A stretch of 64,000 nucleotides of DNA, taken from positions 32,488,814 through 32,552,813 of the forward strand of contig CM019691.1 in NCBI GenBank assembly GCA_009760885.1. The letters are read 5' to 3'. This stretch comes from Achatina immaculata (taxonomy: Eukaryota > Mollusca > Gastropoda > Stylommatophora > Achatinidae). The position numbers and the translations under genes were made by a program. The notes beneath the pieces are model-generated. The model made no database searches and was not told the DNA's origin. It saw nothing but the letters and a program-made list of their open reading frames with translations. Below, one piece after another: positions 1-11,010 of this stretch (its first letter is position 1; the number at the start of each line of letters is the position of its first letter).

Positions 1-745
1 TGTATCAGACAGAACTAAAAGAACAAGATTTTAAAGCCAAGATTTTTTTCCCATTGCAACATATGCCTGTGAGACCCGGACACTTAACAAAACAGCTTAG
101 AAACACATAAATGCCTTTGAATGTAAATATTACAGAAGAGTCCTTCAAATATCATGGACACAAAAAAGAACAAATATATCCATACAACAAGAAATTAATA
201 TTGAAGAAGGTTGGTTAGTAACGAAGATTAAACAGAGAAAACGTAAATATTTTGGATACATTAAACGTCATGATAATTTAGAGAAGACTGTCTTGGAAGG
301 GTACATAATGAGGAAAAGAAAGAGAGGAAGATCAAGGCGAAGACGGCTGCAAGGCATCGTTGATTATCTGAGAATGGACGCATCAGGAGCAGGGCATCTT
401 ACTTACAACCGAGAGGACTGCAGGAGAGCTGTTAGGGAGGCAAAGTTCTGTAAAGGTAAAGGTAAAGGTAATCCTGTCTTGCCTTAGAGGCACATAGGGA
501 TATGGTGTTAGTGCCCATATTTTCCTTGACCTGTCAGCACACTAGAGGGTGATATATGGTCAGTATCACGCCTGGCCGCTTTTCCTTCCCCAACTCCAGA
601 AGAAGTCGGGTACCCATTTCTACAGTTGGGTGACTGGAGTGCCCCCGGCCGGATTCGAACCCCCGACCTTCGCCATGAGAGACCAGTGCACTAACCACTT
701 CGCCAAGTTCTGTAAGGGACATGCAAATCATTGACCGACTGACGG
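1..745 (+). mobile_element. LINE-B 3' fragment, interrupted by a SINE
   Basis: Runs in from the left edge and is split by the SINE at 454-704. Positions 50-450 translate in pieces to the C-terminal region of a non-LTR retrotransposon polyprotein (for example [18 protein letters not shown], then LEGYIMRKRKRGRSRRRRLQ). It ends with gggacatgcaaat and a short degenerate (GACT)-type tail near 730-742. Frameshifts show it is dead. Confidence 0.8.
454..704 (-). mobile_element. tRNA-derived SINE inserted into LINE-B
   Basis: Flanked by an exact 11-bp duplication, aagttctgtaa, at 443-453 and 705-715. On the minus strand the head has pol III box-like sequence (gtggttagtgcactgg for box A, gggttcgaatcc for box B). 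The left side carries the (GGTAAA)n-type tail. The same head occurs in the copy at 6697-6891. Confidence 0.85.
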
Positions 746-1016
746 TATCTTTTACCCTTGCATTAATTTTCATGCCCTTGTCAGAATAAATTCTGAAGAG
801 AAATTTTGGTAGAAAGAAACTGGAAGGAAATTACTCTATATTTTATAGATGTTGGGTAAGTTAGAAATGTGCTGCTTTTCGTGTTGTTTAGACTTTGCCA
901 AAATATCGCCGTGAGCATTGATTCACATAGGTGTGCAAGATCTACCAATATTGCCAGTGTTGTTCTGGCGTGAACGAGTTAAGCTTCTCCTTTCTGGCAA
1001 CACCTCTGTCGTCCAG
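746..1016. other. No recognisable feature
   Basis: Unique-looking DNA between a LINE-B end and a tandem array. I see no coding signal. Confidence 0.5.
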
Positions 1017-1305
1017 CCACTAGCTTCCTATTATGTTTCTCAGTTCTCAGCTCTTGTCGTCCAGCGCACTAGCTTCCTATTGTGTCTCTCAGTTCTCAGC
1101 TCTTGTTGTCCAGCGCACTAGCTTCCTATTATGTTTCTCAGTTCTCAGTCTTGTCGTCCAGCGCATTAGCTTCCTATTATGTTTCTCAGTTCTCAGCTCT
1201 TGTCGTCCAGCGCATTAGCTTCCTATTATGTTTCTCAGTTCTCAGCTCTTGTCGTCCAGCGCATTAGCTTCCTATTGTGTCTCTCATTTCTCAGCTCTTA
1301 AAGAT
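1017..1305. repeat. 49-bp minisatellite, about 5.5 copies
   Basis: The unit contains agcttcctattatgtttc followed by tcagttctcagctcttgtcg. Small indels between copies explain the several overlapping short ORFs here, none of which is a gene. Confidence 0.9.
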
Positions 1306-1334
1306 TTCAAAACAAAGTATTTTAATATGTTAGT

Positions 1335-1775
1335 ATTTTAACCTGGCGTAACATGTACGCGAAAGCTGGAAAACGACTAAAGAAATAGACAACAAACTGG
1401 ACTCGTTTGAAAACAAATGCGTAATGAAAATACTGGGTATAAAGTGGAGCGAATTCAAGAACAACGCGGAGATAAGGCAGATGAGCGAACAAAACGTGTC
1501 GCATGGGTGATCAGAAAAAGGAGAGACATATGTTGATCAAGTGATGAGATAATATAGTCCGAGAATCCCAAACAAGCTATCAAGTGGAACACAACAGTGG
1601 CCGAAGAAAAAGAGGTCGACCACGTGAAACTCTAAATAGGACACTGTTAAGAGAGGCTAAATTGATGAAGTTGAAAAGCTCGCCGAAAATAGGAAAACTT
1701 GGCGAACTACCTTGCGAGCCCTGTGTGACGTTTAATGGCACGGGAAGGATGTAAGATATAAGATGTAAGAAGCAT
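1335..1775 (+). mobile_element. LINE-C 3' fragment
   Basis: The first part translates to a LINE RT C-terminal segment (LDSFENKCVMKILGIKWSEF). The second part matches the copies at 28340 and 3966 (ends in tgcgagccctgtgtgacg, then acgggaaggatgtaagatat). It is frameshifted and 5'-truncated. The tail is an (ATATAAG)-like run. Confidence 0.75.
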
Positions 1776-2044
1776 AACATGTCCTTCCATTCCCCGAAGA
1801 GCTCCTTTTCTATATTGATGTACAAAGATGCTTCAACAAGTTTTTTTTCTCTGTTCACGACTGTTGTATGTGTTATTATTTTCTTCTCTATAGTTTCAAA
1901 ATCTGGCTCAAAGCTCTTAAGATCTTCCAGGGGTTGATTTTCTGGCACATGATCTCATTCCACTGCCCTCGGACTTTTTCTGCTATGCCCTTGCCGTTTC
2001 TGTAGAATGCGTCCAGCTCCGGTGTTTCTGACTGGCCCTGGCAA
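1776..2044. other. No recognisable feature
   Basis: The 122-residue minus-strand frame 1580-1948 overlaps the LINE-C end and shows no domain I recognise. Confidence 0.4.
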
Positions 2045-3555
2045 TTCTTGTTGATCTTGGTGGTTCTAGTTGATCTTGATGGCACTTGTTGATCTTGGTG
2101 GTTCTAGCTGATCTTGATGGCACTTGTTGATCTTGGTGGTTCTAGTTGATATTGATCACTCTTGTTGATCTTTACTATTTGATCTTGATGATTCTTATTG
2201 ATCTTGGTCGTTCTAGTTGATCCTGACGGTTCATTGATCCTGGTGGCTGTTGTTGATTCTGGTGGTTCTAGTTGTTCTTTATGGTTCTTGTTGATTTTTG
2301 TGGTTCTATATGATCTTGACGGTTCTGTATGATCCTGATGGTTCTAGATGATCTTTATGGCTCTGGTTGATCCAGGTCATTCTGGCTGACGGTGATGGTG
2401 TTGATCTACTAGGTGGTTTTAAGCAGCCCTGGTGGTTCTGGTTGATCCTGTTTTTCTTGCTGATTATTGTGATTCTGTTTGACCCCAGCGGTTCTTGTTG
2501 ACTCTGTTGATTCTTGCTGATCATGGTAGTTCTAGCTGCCTCTGATTTTCTTGCTGACAATTGCTGTTCTGTTTTACCCTAGTGGTTCTAGTTGATTCCA
2601 CTGGTTCTGACTGACTTTAATGGTTCCAGTTGTCACTGGTGGTTCTGTTTAACCCTACTGGTTCTAGTTGACTCTAGTGGTTCTGTTTAACCCTAGTGGT
2701 TCTAGCTGACTCTAGTGATCATAGCTGACTTTTTTGGTTCTGTTTAAATTTAGTGGTTCTAATTAACTCTACTGTTTCTGTTTAGTCTTACTGGTTTTTA
2801 ATGGATTCTGATTGTTCTGCTTAACCCTATTGGTTCCTGCTGACTGTACTGGTTCTAGCTGGCTCTAGCGGTTCTGTCTTAGTCTAGTGGTTTTAGTTGA
2901 CTCTAATGGTTCTGTTTAACCTTAGTAGTTCTAGTTGGTTCTAGTGATTCTATTTAACCCTACTGGTTCTAGTTGACTCTTGTGGTTCTAGATGATTATG
3001 TTGGTTTTGTTTAACCCTAGTAGTTTAACCCATATGATACCGGAGTTTCCCGACTGGTTCTAGTTAACTCTAGTCCTTCTAGTTGACAATGTTGGTTGTT
3101 TGACCCTGGTGGTTTTAGTGTAGTCTAGTGGTTCAAGTTGACTTTAATTGATTATGCTGGTTTTGTTTACCCTAATGGTTCTAGTTGATTTGAGCGGTTC
3201 TTGTTGATTATGTTGGTTCTGTTTGACCTTAGTCGTTCTACTTGACTCTGGTGGTTTTAGTTAACTATGTTGGTTTTCTTTGTTTCTTGTGGTTCTAGTT
3301 GACTCTAGTGATTCTAGTTGACCATGCTGGTTTTGTTTGATCCTAGTGGTTCTAGCTGACTCTAGTGGTTCTAGTTGACTCTAGTGGTTCTAGTTGACTC
3401 TAGTGATTTTAGTTAAGTTTTAGTTGGTTTTGTTTGGCCTTATTGGTTTTTGTTGACTCCACTGGTTCTGTTTGTCCCAGTGTTTGTAGTTGAGTCTAGT
3501 GGTTCTAGCTGACCGTGGTGGTTCTGGTTGATTTTCTTGATTCTTGATGATCAGT
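2045..3555. repeat. Highly diverged GTTCTAG-type minisatellite, 1.5 kb
   Basis: A variable unit of about 18-22 bp, close to tggttctagttgactctag, repeats throughout with heavy substitution and indels. This is old array DNA compared with the near-perfect array at 12.75 kb. Confidence 0.85.
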
Positions 3556-3965
3556 ATGATACCGGTATTTCCCGGATCGTGACTCGTTGTTTTACTAAGA
3601 AACTTGTCCTTTAGAGGCTCTCGTTTCTTTCCATTGGCCCTCGTTTCTTTCCATTGCCGTTTTCCTTCCTGTTGTTCTGTCGTATCTGTTGTGTGTGGTC
3701 CTAGGGTTCAAACCAACGGAATCTCAGAAAATCGTTTACTTGATAAAAGCCTACCGCAAACACGTTTATTCAGTTTGTGTACTACACGAAAAAGGATTTG
3801 TGAAAAAAAAAATCTTTGCAAGATACTGAACGTTCTTGCTGTAAAGTACCATGTTTGATGTAATTGAGTCCTGTAGTAGTGTAATTTGTTAGGAAAGTGT
3901 GTTGTTAGAGACTCCGTGGTGCTGAGCTTCCAGATCCAGCTACTCGGTCTAGGTCCTGCAATGTA
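3556..3965. other. No recognisable feature
   Basis: Contains an 84-codon open frame (3604-3858, plus) with no family resemblance I can see. Confidence 0.4.
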
Positions 3966-4092
3966 TATCTTCTTATATCTTATATCCTTCCCGTGCCGTT
4001 AAACGTCACATAGGGCTCGCAAAGTAGTTCGCCAATTTTTCCTGTCTTCGACGAGTCTTTCAACCTCATCAAAGGATTTTATGCACTGTTTA
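3966..4092 (-). mobile_element. LINE-C 3' end fragment
   Basis: Reverse complement of the family end: the tail (tatatcttcttatatctta) lies on the left, then the RALCDV-coding end and the SFDEVERL segment. It matches 28440-28575. Confidence 0.8.
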
Positions 4093-4520
4093 TGCCTAAC
4101 GGAAAAGTCTTTGGTAACATTTTTCGTTTTACATAGACTGGTAAAAAGGAAAAGATAGTCATATCGTTACAGCAGTAGTTACAAAGGTTAGAGGTTTCTA
4201 CAATTCCTTTCCCAACCCTCGATTCCGCAGGAAGACCAAGAGAAAATCCAGTGGTGAGATGAAAAACAAAGGAACAGAAGGGAGCACCAGAATCATTTGC
4301 TGTGAAAAACGTTTTTTGAGGAAGGTTGGAATGTGACCTGGGAGAAAATAGATGGCAGGACGAAGCATTTTGAGAACCACTGTGTAATAGGTATTTGCTG
4401 GAAAAGAGCTATAAGCTTTGTGCATGTAAAAGTAGTTAACAACAATTACAATTAATTAATGTCCGTACGAGTTTGTAAATGTGCTGAGTACGTATGCAAG
4501 TGTATGTGTGTGTTATCTTC
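4093..4520. other. No recognisable feature
   Basis: The minus-strand 75-codon frame at 4198-4425 shows no known domain. Confidence 0.4.
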
Positions 4521-4524
4521 TTCT

Positions 4525-4870
4525 TCGTCATCAACCTCCGTGGAAGTGCGAGACTGATGTTCTTTGCAGCCGATGCGATAAGGATATTTGAGGTACAGCA
4601 TCGTCCAGGCTTTGGAGTGGCAGATATTTCTTCAGTCTCAGAGTGGAGCTAATAAGGCAGAGAGACATGGCGATTTCTGCCAGACCATGGCGAACCCTGC
4701 CAGGCCATGGCGATCTCTGCCAGGTCATGGCGATCTCTCCCCAGTGAGCCAAGCTAGGCCTGTTACTGGGTTACTGGGGGGGGGGTGGGTACCAGCGGAG
4801 AGGTGGGACAGGCTTTTGGTCAGTTGTGGTTCGCCTGACGCCAGTATGTCGCCTGTGGGACAACATCTTC
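4525..4870 (-). mobile_element. Element D copy with internal 20-bp expansion
   Basis: Reverse-complement match to the copies at 39590 and 52140: ccagcggagaggtgggac and the glycine-run region correspond to the gtcccacctctccg end. Inside, a unit near ccatggcgatctctgccagg is repeated about four times (4665-4745). The element's class is unknown. Confidence 0.7.
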
Positions 4871-5034
4871 ACTACCGTATATGATCGTAAATGTATGAGA
4901 AGCAGTGTGTGCTTATCAGAAACTGTTAAGAAAGGGGCGGCGATGCTCACCTTCATCCTCCACCCCTTTCTTTTCACCCACTCCGTTACAAACATATGTT
5001 TTAGTGACCTTAAATTCCTTGGCCTGTCGGGACC

Positions 5035-5325
5035 CGCCTTAATGTAATGGATTAGACACTCCCTTGCCGACCAGGTGACCCGATTTCGATTTCCACTAAA
5101 CACAGTGGCGGTCAATCCGTGGCTTACAAAAACTCCCAGGATTCACCCACCTTCAATATATAGGGTTAACGCTCCGGGAAGGAAGAGAAATGACGCCGTT
5201 AGCTACGGAGTTCGTGCTGATGGCGAACACTAGTCGGCAATTTCTGATCATGTGCTGACTAGACAGCAGAGCACCTATGGTTGACCGTGTGCAGTGACGC
5301 TGGTTCACAGCTCATACCTTTACCT
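5035..5325 (+). mobile_element. tRNA-derived SINE
   Basis: Starts with a tRNA-like head (taatggattagacactccc, then gacccgatttcgatttcc) and ends in (TTTACC)n at 5318-5336. The tail is shared with an inverted SINE immediately to the right. Confidence 0.65.
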
Positions 5326-5530
5326 TTACCTTTCCTTGACCTGTCGGCACACTAGAGGATTCTATGACTGCCTCTACTTCTCATCCTTCAGAAGGAGACA
5401 GGTATCCATTTCTAAAACTCGATTATTAGTACCCTCCTCGGACTGAGTTTGGATGGTCTGTAAAGCAAAATCCTGCTTGGAGGGAGGATCTAGTGTTCCA
5501 ACAACTGCGCTACACCTACATTCAGCGGGG
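5326..5530 (-). mobile_element. SINE fragment, tail to tail with its neighbour
   Basis: cttgacctgtcggcacacta and ggtatccatttct match the body of the SINE at 454-704 on the same strand. The head is degraded. Confidence 0.55.
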
Positions 5531-5744
5531 ATAAATATTTGACACATCTAAGATTTTTGTAGTCATAGATTTGCTTCCAATTAACCGACTCTTCTTAACA
5601 GGAACGTGCCGAGATCGTTCTACAAGCTACGCAAACATGTATACACAAACAACAGTCAGAAAGCACATTGATATTTAGCTGGAAGACATTTCTAGTTTTT
5701 TTTTATTTTACTCTGACAGCAGTTAATAAAGTCAGGGAACGTGA

Positions 5745-6115
5745 ATACAAGAAAGTAGTTCATTAACAAACTTAACGAATTACCTGAAAATATAGTGTTG
5801 CATAGCTTAGCGGAGTAGTTCATTAACAAACTTAACGAATGACCAAAGAATATAGTGTTGCATAGCTTAGCGGAGTAGTTCATTAACAAACTTAACGAAT
5901 GACCAAAGAATATAGTGTTGCATAGCTTCGCGGAGTAGTTCATTAACAAACTTAACGAATGACCAAAGAATATAGTGTTGAATAGCTTCGCGGAGTAGTT
6001 CATTAACAAACTTAACGAATGACCAAAGAATATAGTGTTGCATAGCTTAGGGGAGTAGTTCATTAACAAACTTAACGAATGACCAAAGAATATAGTGTTG
6101 AATAGCTTAGCGGAT
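5745..6115. repeat. 60-bp minisatellite, six copies
   Basis: The unit contains agtagttcattaacaaactt followed by aacgaatgaccaaagaatat. Copies differ at a few bases (cttcg/cttag, cata/aata). The 125-residue minus frame here is a repeat artefact, since 60 is divisible by three. Confidence 0.95.
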
Positions 6116-6489
6116 ACATTTATAGGGTAGAGATAGACAAGAAAATAGCATTTACATAAAAGATTTCAGCAGCCAGGACTGAAGCAAAAATCCTTCATCT
6201 CATCCCTCGACGGTTATGTCCGACTGACCTAATTTTGCATCATTTTTAAACCACCAGGGCGTTAATCTGTAAGGACGAAGGGAGAAAATTCGCATTTTGA
6301 TTGGTCAGTTTGGAAATGGTTTGAAAAGAAATATGCTGGCAAAATTACGGATAGGTCAGTAGACAGCAGCTAGTTAAAGTAATAAAATATGAGGAACAAG
6401 CTAAAATTGTTAGTATCTTAACAAGGAATCTCTAGACTTTAAATCATCAGTGACAAGTCCTCATTCTGGCACTGCTACTTATATAATAA
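6116..6489. other. No recognisable feature
   Basis: Unassigned DNA with no coding or RNA signal seen. Confidence 0.4.
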
Positions 6490-6645
6490 TAAGATTTGGG
6501 GTGGAACCTGAGACTTCCTTGTCTCTGATGTTTTCTTCCAGTTGCTCCACCATATTTTCAGTTTCCATCTTTTCTTCTTGGAAGGACGCAAAACTATGAA
6601 ACTCCACGCCTTTGTATAAATTCTTCTTCCATTTCTGCATCTTAA
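6490..6645 (-). mobile_element. Dispersed repeat E, copy 1
   Basis: About 150 bp closely matching 9186-9345 in the same orientation (ggggtggaacctgagacttc at both). On the minus strand it can be read as a charged peptide (EENIRDKEVSGSTP). This may be a fragment of a transposon ORF; the family is not identified. Confidence 0.6.
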
Positions 6646-6696
6646 AGATTCAAAACATGGACATTTATTAATAATTTCACAGACAGCCAACATCAA

Positions 6697-6891
6697 ATGG
6701 TGTCTGAGTGGTTAGTGCACTGGTCTCTCATGGTGAAGATCGAGGGTTTGAATCCGGCCGGAGGCACCCCAGTCACCCAGCTGTAGAAATGGGTACCTGA
6801 CTTCTTCTGGAGCTGGGGAAGGAAAGGCGGCCAGGCGTGATACTGATCATATCAGGAAAATATGGGCACTAACACCTTTCCCTTTTTACCG
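6697..6891 (+). mobile_element. tRNA-derived SINE
   Basis: The head gagtggttagtgcactgg and B-box-like gggtttgaatccgg match the SINE at 454-704. The body has cggccaggcgtgatactgat and the end is ctttttacc. A short duplication, acatcaa, flanks it (6690-6696 and 6892-6898). Confidence 0.8.
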
Positions 6892-6904
6892 ACATCAAGT
6901 AGCC

Positions 6905-7205
6905 AGCAGTTTTAGCTTACCACTCAATGACAGTCACTCCATGTTACGTTCGGTCTGCTAACCCGGTGGCACCGGGTTAAGTCCCAGCAGTGTGGTTTTT
7001 TTTCTGGTACCATCACACCAAAAAGGGCCGGGGTCGAACAAGTCTCTAATAATGAGTACATGAGAAATCTGGGAAGGTAAGTTCGGCCAGGCGTGATACT
7101 GACCACATCAGACTTTCATGTGCCGAAGATCTTGCAAAATACGGACCTAACACCATGTCCCCAGTATGCTTTAACAGCATGGGAACGGAGATTTTACCTT
7201 TTACT
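6905..7205 (+). mobile_element. tRNA-derived SINE, second subfamily
   Basis: Contains ccgggttaagtcccagcag (box-B-like), ggccaggcgtgatactgacc and the shared 3' end agattttacctttt. It matches the copies at 35083 and 36312. The head is degraded near its first 20 bases. Confidence 0.75.
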
Positions 7206-8100
7206 CAGTGGCGATGAATTCTATATTTCCAGTTTCCAGTAAGTACTTTCTATATAGCACAAATATGAGGGAAAAAATAATTTTTAAAATGGTATTAGTC
7301 ATTGAAAAAGACAGAGATGTTGGCTACAAACAATCCAGAAGAAAAAAAAATAACAACAACACTGAAGACCGGCTGTGAAAATTTATGGACTTGGCAAATA
7401 AAAGAAACTTCAGCAGTTTTATCTTCACGGATTCGTCACAAAACAAACTTTTTTTTTTTCCTTCGTCACCAAACAAACTTCTCACAGGTACTTGCTGGCT
7501 GCTGGCGGTGCACGTGCAGGCAGGTACCCGCTGGATCGATTGAAACAAAAGGCTGGGGCTGTCCCGTGTACGCAAGCCCCGTGTTCCGTGCAAAATGTTC
7601 CCTTAATATAGTGACTATTGACCGCAGAAACACAAACCTGGCCGCGTCCCTTTTCAACGTCACTAGTGTAAACAAGACATTATTAATTCACGACTCCAAA
7701 GACAAGACGGCTAGTTCTCTCTCGAGATATCAAGTTCTCGTTTCTTCTCGCGAGGAGCCTTTTTGTACCTGAGACTTCGATTATCGATTAAGAATTGTTA
7801 TACAATGGGGGGCGATCTGTTGCTGATATGAGAAGTGTGTCATACAAATGGGCAAAATTACGGTCATAAAAGATTAACTGTTGTGGAACCTCATACGCCC
7901 ATTTCTATATCAGTGAAGAATTTTCGACCTGAAGGTCATAAATAAAAGAACTAGTAGGCACGAAATGCACAACACGGAAAAGAGAATTTGTAAATGCTGT
8001 ATTTAGACATTTCAAATATAGAGAGAGGAGAAAAGAAGTGAACTTTTGGAAATATTTTCAAAATGCGTTACTCATTTTATCAGCTGTGACTAACAAACGT
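7206..8100. other. Unassigned 0.9 kb with a 156-codon open frame
   Basis: The plus-strand frame 7302-7772 is open for 156 codons but shows no domain, no signal peptide and an irregular composition (a T-run codes FFFFF). I treat it as chance, with low certainty. Confidence 0.35.
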
Positions 8101-8109
8101 ACTCGCACT

Positions 8110-8390
8110 AAGATGAGCCAAACATGCGGTACGGTCGTCATACTAAATTGTAGCCGCACTTGTCTAGTTAAACCAGTGTTTCACAAACTTGCGGCACGGT
8201 CGTCATACTAAATTGTAGGCGCACTTGTCTAGTTAAACCAGTATTTCACAAACATGCAGTACGGTTGTCATCATAAATTGTAGGTGAACTTGTCTAGTTA
8301 AACTAGTGTTTCATAAACGTGCGGTACGGTCGTCATACTAAATTGTAGGCGGACTTGTCTAGTTAAACCAGTGTTTCACAAAATGGACAA
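8110..8390. repeat. About 66-bp tandem repeat, four copies
   Basis: The unit runs from cggtacggtcgtcatactaa through cttgtctagttaaaccagtg to tttcacaaac. The cagtgtttcacaaac boundary resembles the end of hAT elements and the start of element F. Confidence 0.85.
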
Positions 8391-8409
8391 TAATCCCTCC
8401 CGTGGACTT

Positions 8410-9175
8410 TGGAAAGGACTGGGGGGGGGGGGGGTGATAGAAAAAAGAGTCAGTGGGGATGAGCAGTAATACCAGGGGCCAGTAATACCTCCCTTCTTAA
8501 ACGGGGCCAGTAATACCTTCCTTCTTAGACGGGGCCAGTAATATCTTCCTTCTTAGACGGGGCCAGTAATACCTTCCTTCTTAGACGGGGCCAGTAATAC
8601 CTTCCTTCTTAGACGGGGCCAGTAATACCTTCCTTCTTAGACGGGGCCAGTAATACCTTCCTTCTTAGACGGGGCCAGTAATATCTTCCTTCTTAGACGG
8701 GGCCAGTAATACCTTCCTTCTTAGACGGGGCCAGTAATACCTTCCTTCTTAGACGGGGCCAGTAATACCTTCCTTCTTAGACGGGGCCAGTAATACCTTC
8801 CTTCTTAGACGGAGGCAGTAATACCTTCCTTCTTAGACGGGGCCAGTAATACCTTCCTTCTTAGACGGAGGCAGTAATACCTTCCTTCTTAGCACTTTTC
8901 AACCTGATATTGAGGAATGTCTGTCCCTGCATGAAACGCAAGACCCATCACATTAAATGTTGAGAAAATAATGCAGTGTGTGAGCTATCCATACACTCAT
9001 ACTGTTAAATAAACTAGTTTGCTATCTGAAGCTTTTAGTTGTGTAATGCATATCCTAGTCAAATAGGCCATCGTACGAATAGTACATAACGACGCGGGTG
9101 GGACGTTGAGGATGTAACCTAGGAGAAAACGGAGTGGCAGCCGAACAAGCCTAGGAAACATTAAGCTGTCCCTTA
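8410..9175 (+). mobile_element. Element F (hAT-like, non-autonomous), expanded copy
   Basis: Positions 8890-9170 are the reverse complement of 21267-21580: the shared blocks are tagcacttttcaacctg, tgcatatcctagtcaaatag and ggatgtaacctaggagaaaa. The outer end near 9170 pairs with cagtgtttcccatgcctg at 21270, which resembles a hAT terminus. No transposase is encoded. The left boundary is uncertain. Confidence 0.6.
8474..8893. repeat. 28-bp minisatellite, about 15 copies, inside element F
   Basis: The unit is ggggccagtaatacct plus tccttcttagac. Variants are rare (atatct, ggaggc). The other element F copy at 21.5 kb has the unit essentially once, so this array grew from a single internal unit. 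Confidence 0.95.
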
Positions 9176-9185
9176 ATACTTCCTA

Positions 9186-9345
9186 TCTGGGGTGGAACCT
9201 GAGACTTCCTCGTCTCTGATGTTTCCTTCCAGTTGTTCCGCTATACTTTCACAGCTTCAATCTTTTCTTCGTGGAAGGACACAAAACTATGAAGTTCCAC
9301 GCCTTTGTATGATAGATTCTTCTTCCATTTCCGCATCTTCCTTGA
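9186..9345 (-). mobile_element. Dispersed repeat E, copy 2
   Basis: Matches 6490-6645 with substitutions and a small insertion (tatgatagatt). Confidence 0.6.
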
Positions 9346-9611
9346 TTGATCCTCTTTCTTCCCTTTGCACTTTCCACTTTTGAAGATGCTTGATTATATG
9401 ATTACGAAAACCCGAAGAGATTATCTGTTTATCTCTTCCTGGATATATACCTCCTGCGTTATTATACGATCTACATCCGAGACAGATCTATGAGACGTTT
9501 TGGTTTATGAGAAGAATGAATGCGAATTCTCTGGACAACAAAATTAACTAATGGAGAATGTTTGAGAAGATCGGGATATACAAAAAAATCTTATAAAAAA
9601 TAATAATACTA
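9346..9611. other. No recognisable feature
   Basis: Unassigned AT-rich DNA. Confidence 0.4.
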
Positions 9612-9620
9612 AGAGAGAGA

Positions 9621-9663
<43 letters not shown>

Positions 9664-9874
9664 TGTTCTTTCATAGGACATGCAATGAGATGAAAGGGCA
9701 TTGAAAATATTATAACAACAGGAAAAATAGAGGGAAGAAGAGCAAGAGGAAGACCAAGAGAATTAATACTAGAAAGTCTGACGAGATGGTGTGAGAGGAG
9801 ATCACCAACTGAACTAATGGCCTGTATGAAGGGTCGTGTACTCTGGAGAAGCATAATAGCCAACGCCAGTCGGT

Positions 9875-9906
<32 letters not shown>

Positions 9907-9907
9907 T
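9612..9907 (+). mobile_element. LINE-A 3' end, with (GT)n(GA)n at its left and an (ATG)n tail
   Basis: Positions 9655-9880 match the 3' end of the LINE at 24152-25439 (ttctttcataggacatgcaa, then ccaacgccagtcgg). The tail is (GAT)n at 9876-9905. A (GT)/(GA) run at 9616-9660 abuts the truncation point. Confidence 0.85.
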
Positions 9908-10316
9908 GTTATCATACTTGGTTAGACGTTGCCCATGGCTATGTCATTTTAGATTGTAATAATTACCTCGTGTATAACAAGGTCCTAATCTTCTGTTTCT
10001 CACTACTGCAGTGTTACATTTAGTGAAACTCGAAGCCCCGGTGGCTATAATAAAGTCCAGTCTTTTTTTTTCTTTTTAGATTCTGGTGTTCGCCTCACAG
10101 ATCTACCCCAGATGTAGATCGTGTGGTCAAGTCAAGTTTTGTTTCTGTGTAAAGAGCGTGTGCACTTTACTGTTCTTGAGTGCTATAGAGAAAGTTTCAG
10201 GAACTACTGCGTTGCAACAAAAAGCACGTGATGGAAGTGTTATAGAATTTCTGCTTTAATTTGGGACCTAAAAAAAAAAGCGCATGAAATGATATAAAAT
10301 ATTTTTTTTTTATAAA
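9908..10316. other. No recognisable feature
   Basis: Unassigned DNA with poly-T and poly-A runs near 10061 and 10270. Confidence 0.4.
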
Positions 10317-10500
10317 AGGTAAAATGGTAAAGGTAAAATTCCAGTTTCCCTGCCATTAAGGCACAATGGGGATATGGTGTTAGGGATGTTGCTGTGTGGG
10401 TTTCTTGGTATATTTTCAGAAGATAAGTTTACCATTGCTTTCCTTCCGGGCAGTGACTGTACTAGTCAGTGATCGTAGCCATTGTCCCTACATTGAGATC
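10317..10500 (-). mobile_element. SINE fragment (tail end)
   Basis: ggtaaaatggtaaaggtaaa is the reversed SINE tail, followed by cattaaggcacaatggggat and atggtgttagg as in other minus-strand SINE ends. The head is lost. Confidence 0.6.
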
Positions 10501-10504
10501 ATTT

Positions 10505-11010
10505 TCTTCAGAAAGTAAAACAACTAAAGAATCTGTGGAGATGAAAAGACAGAACTACAAAAATAAGATTTTTAAGGGCATGCATCTTTCTCATCGCAGC
10601 ATATGCCTGTGAGACCTAGACACTTAACAAAACAGCTGAGAAACACATAAATGTCTTTGAATGTAAATGCTACAGAAGAGTTCTTCAGATACCATGGACA
10701 CAAATATATATATATATCCATACTACAAGAACTTAATATTGAAGAAGGATGGCTAGTAAAGAGAATTAAAGAGAGAAAACTTAAATATTTTGGACACATT
10801 AAACGTCATGATAATCTAAAGAAAACCGTCTTGGAAGGGTACATAATAGGAAAAAGAAAGGGAGGAAGACTAAGGCGAAGATGGCTGCAAGACATGTTGA
10901 TGATCTGCAAATGGATGCATCAGCAGCAGGCCATCTTGCTCACAACCGAGAGGCCTACAGGAGAGCTGTTAGGGAGGCAAAGTTCCGCAAGGGACATGCA
11001 AATAAATGAA
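10505..11010 (+). mobile_element. LINE-B 3' fragment
   Basis: Matches 54600-55115 and 62280-62530. It contains the HINAFEC-type segment, [20 protein letters not shown] and LEGYIIGKRKGGRLRRRWLQ, ending gggacatgcaaat and (AATG)2. Frameshifted; the 120-codon frame 10651-11013 is part of it. Confidence 0.85.

Noticed and set aside
454..704. A tRNA gene from the box A/B sequence
   Set aside because: It has a SINE body, tail and target duplication, and the acceptor stem does not form; the same head recurs in other dispersed copies.
7302..7772. 156-codon ORF as a host gene
   Set aside because: No domain, irregular composition, overlapping minus-strand frames and no splice or repeat context supporting it.
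5745..9000. CRISPR-like arrays (60-bp and 28-bp direct repeats)
   Set aside because: Units are contiguous tandem repeats without unique spacers, in an animal-type genome with no cas genes.
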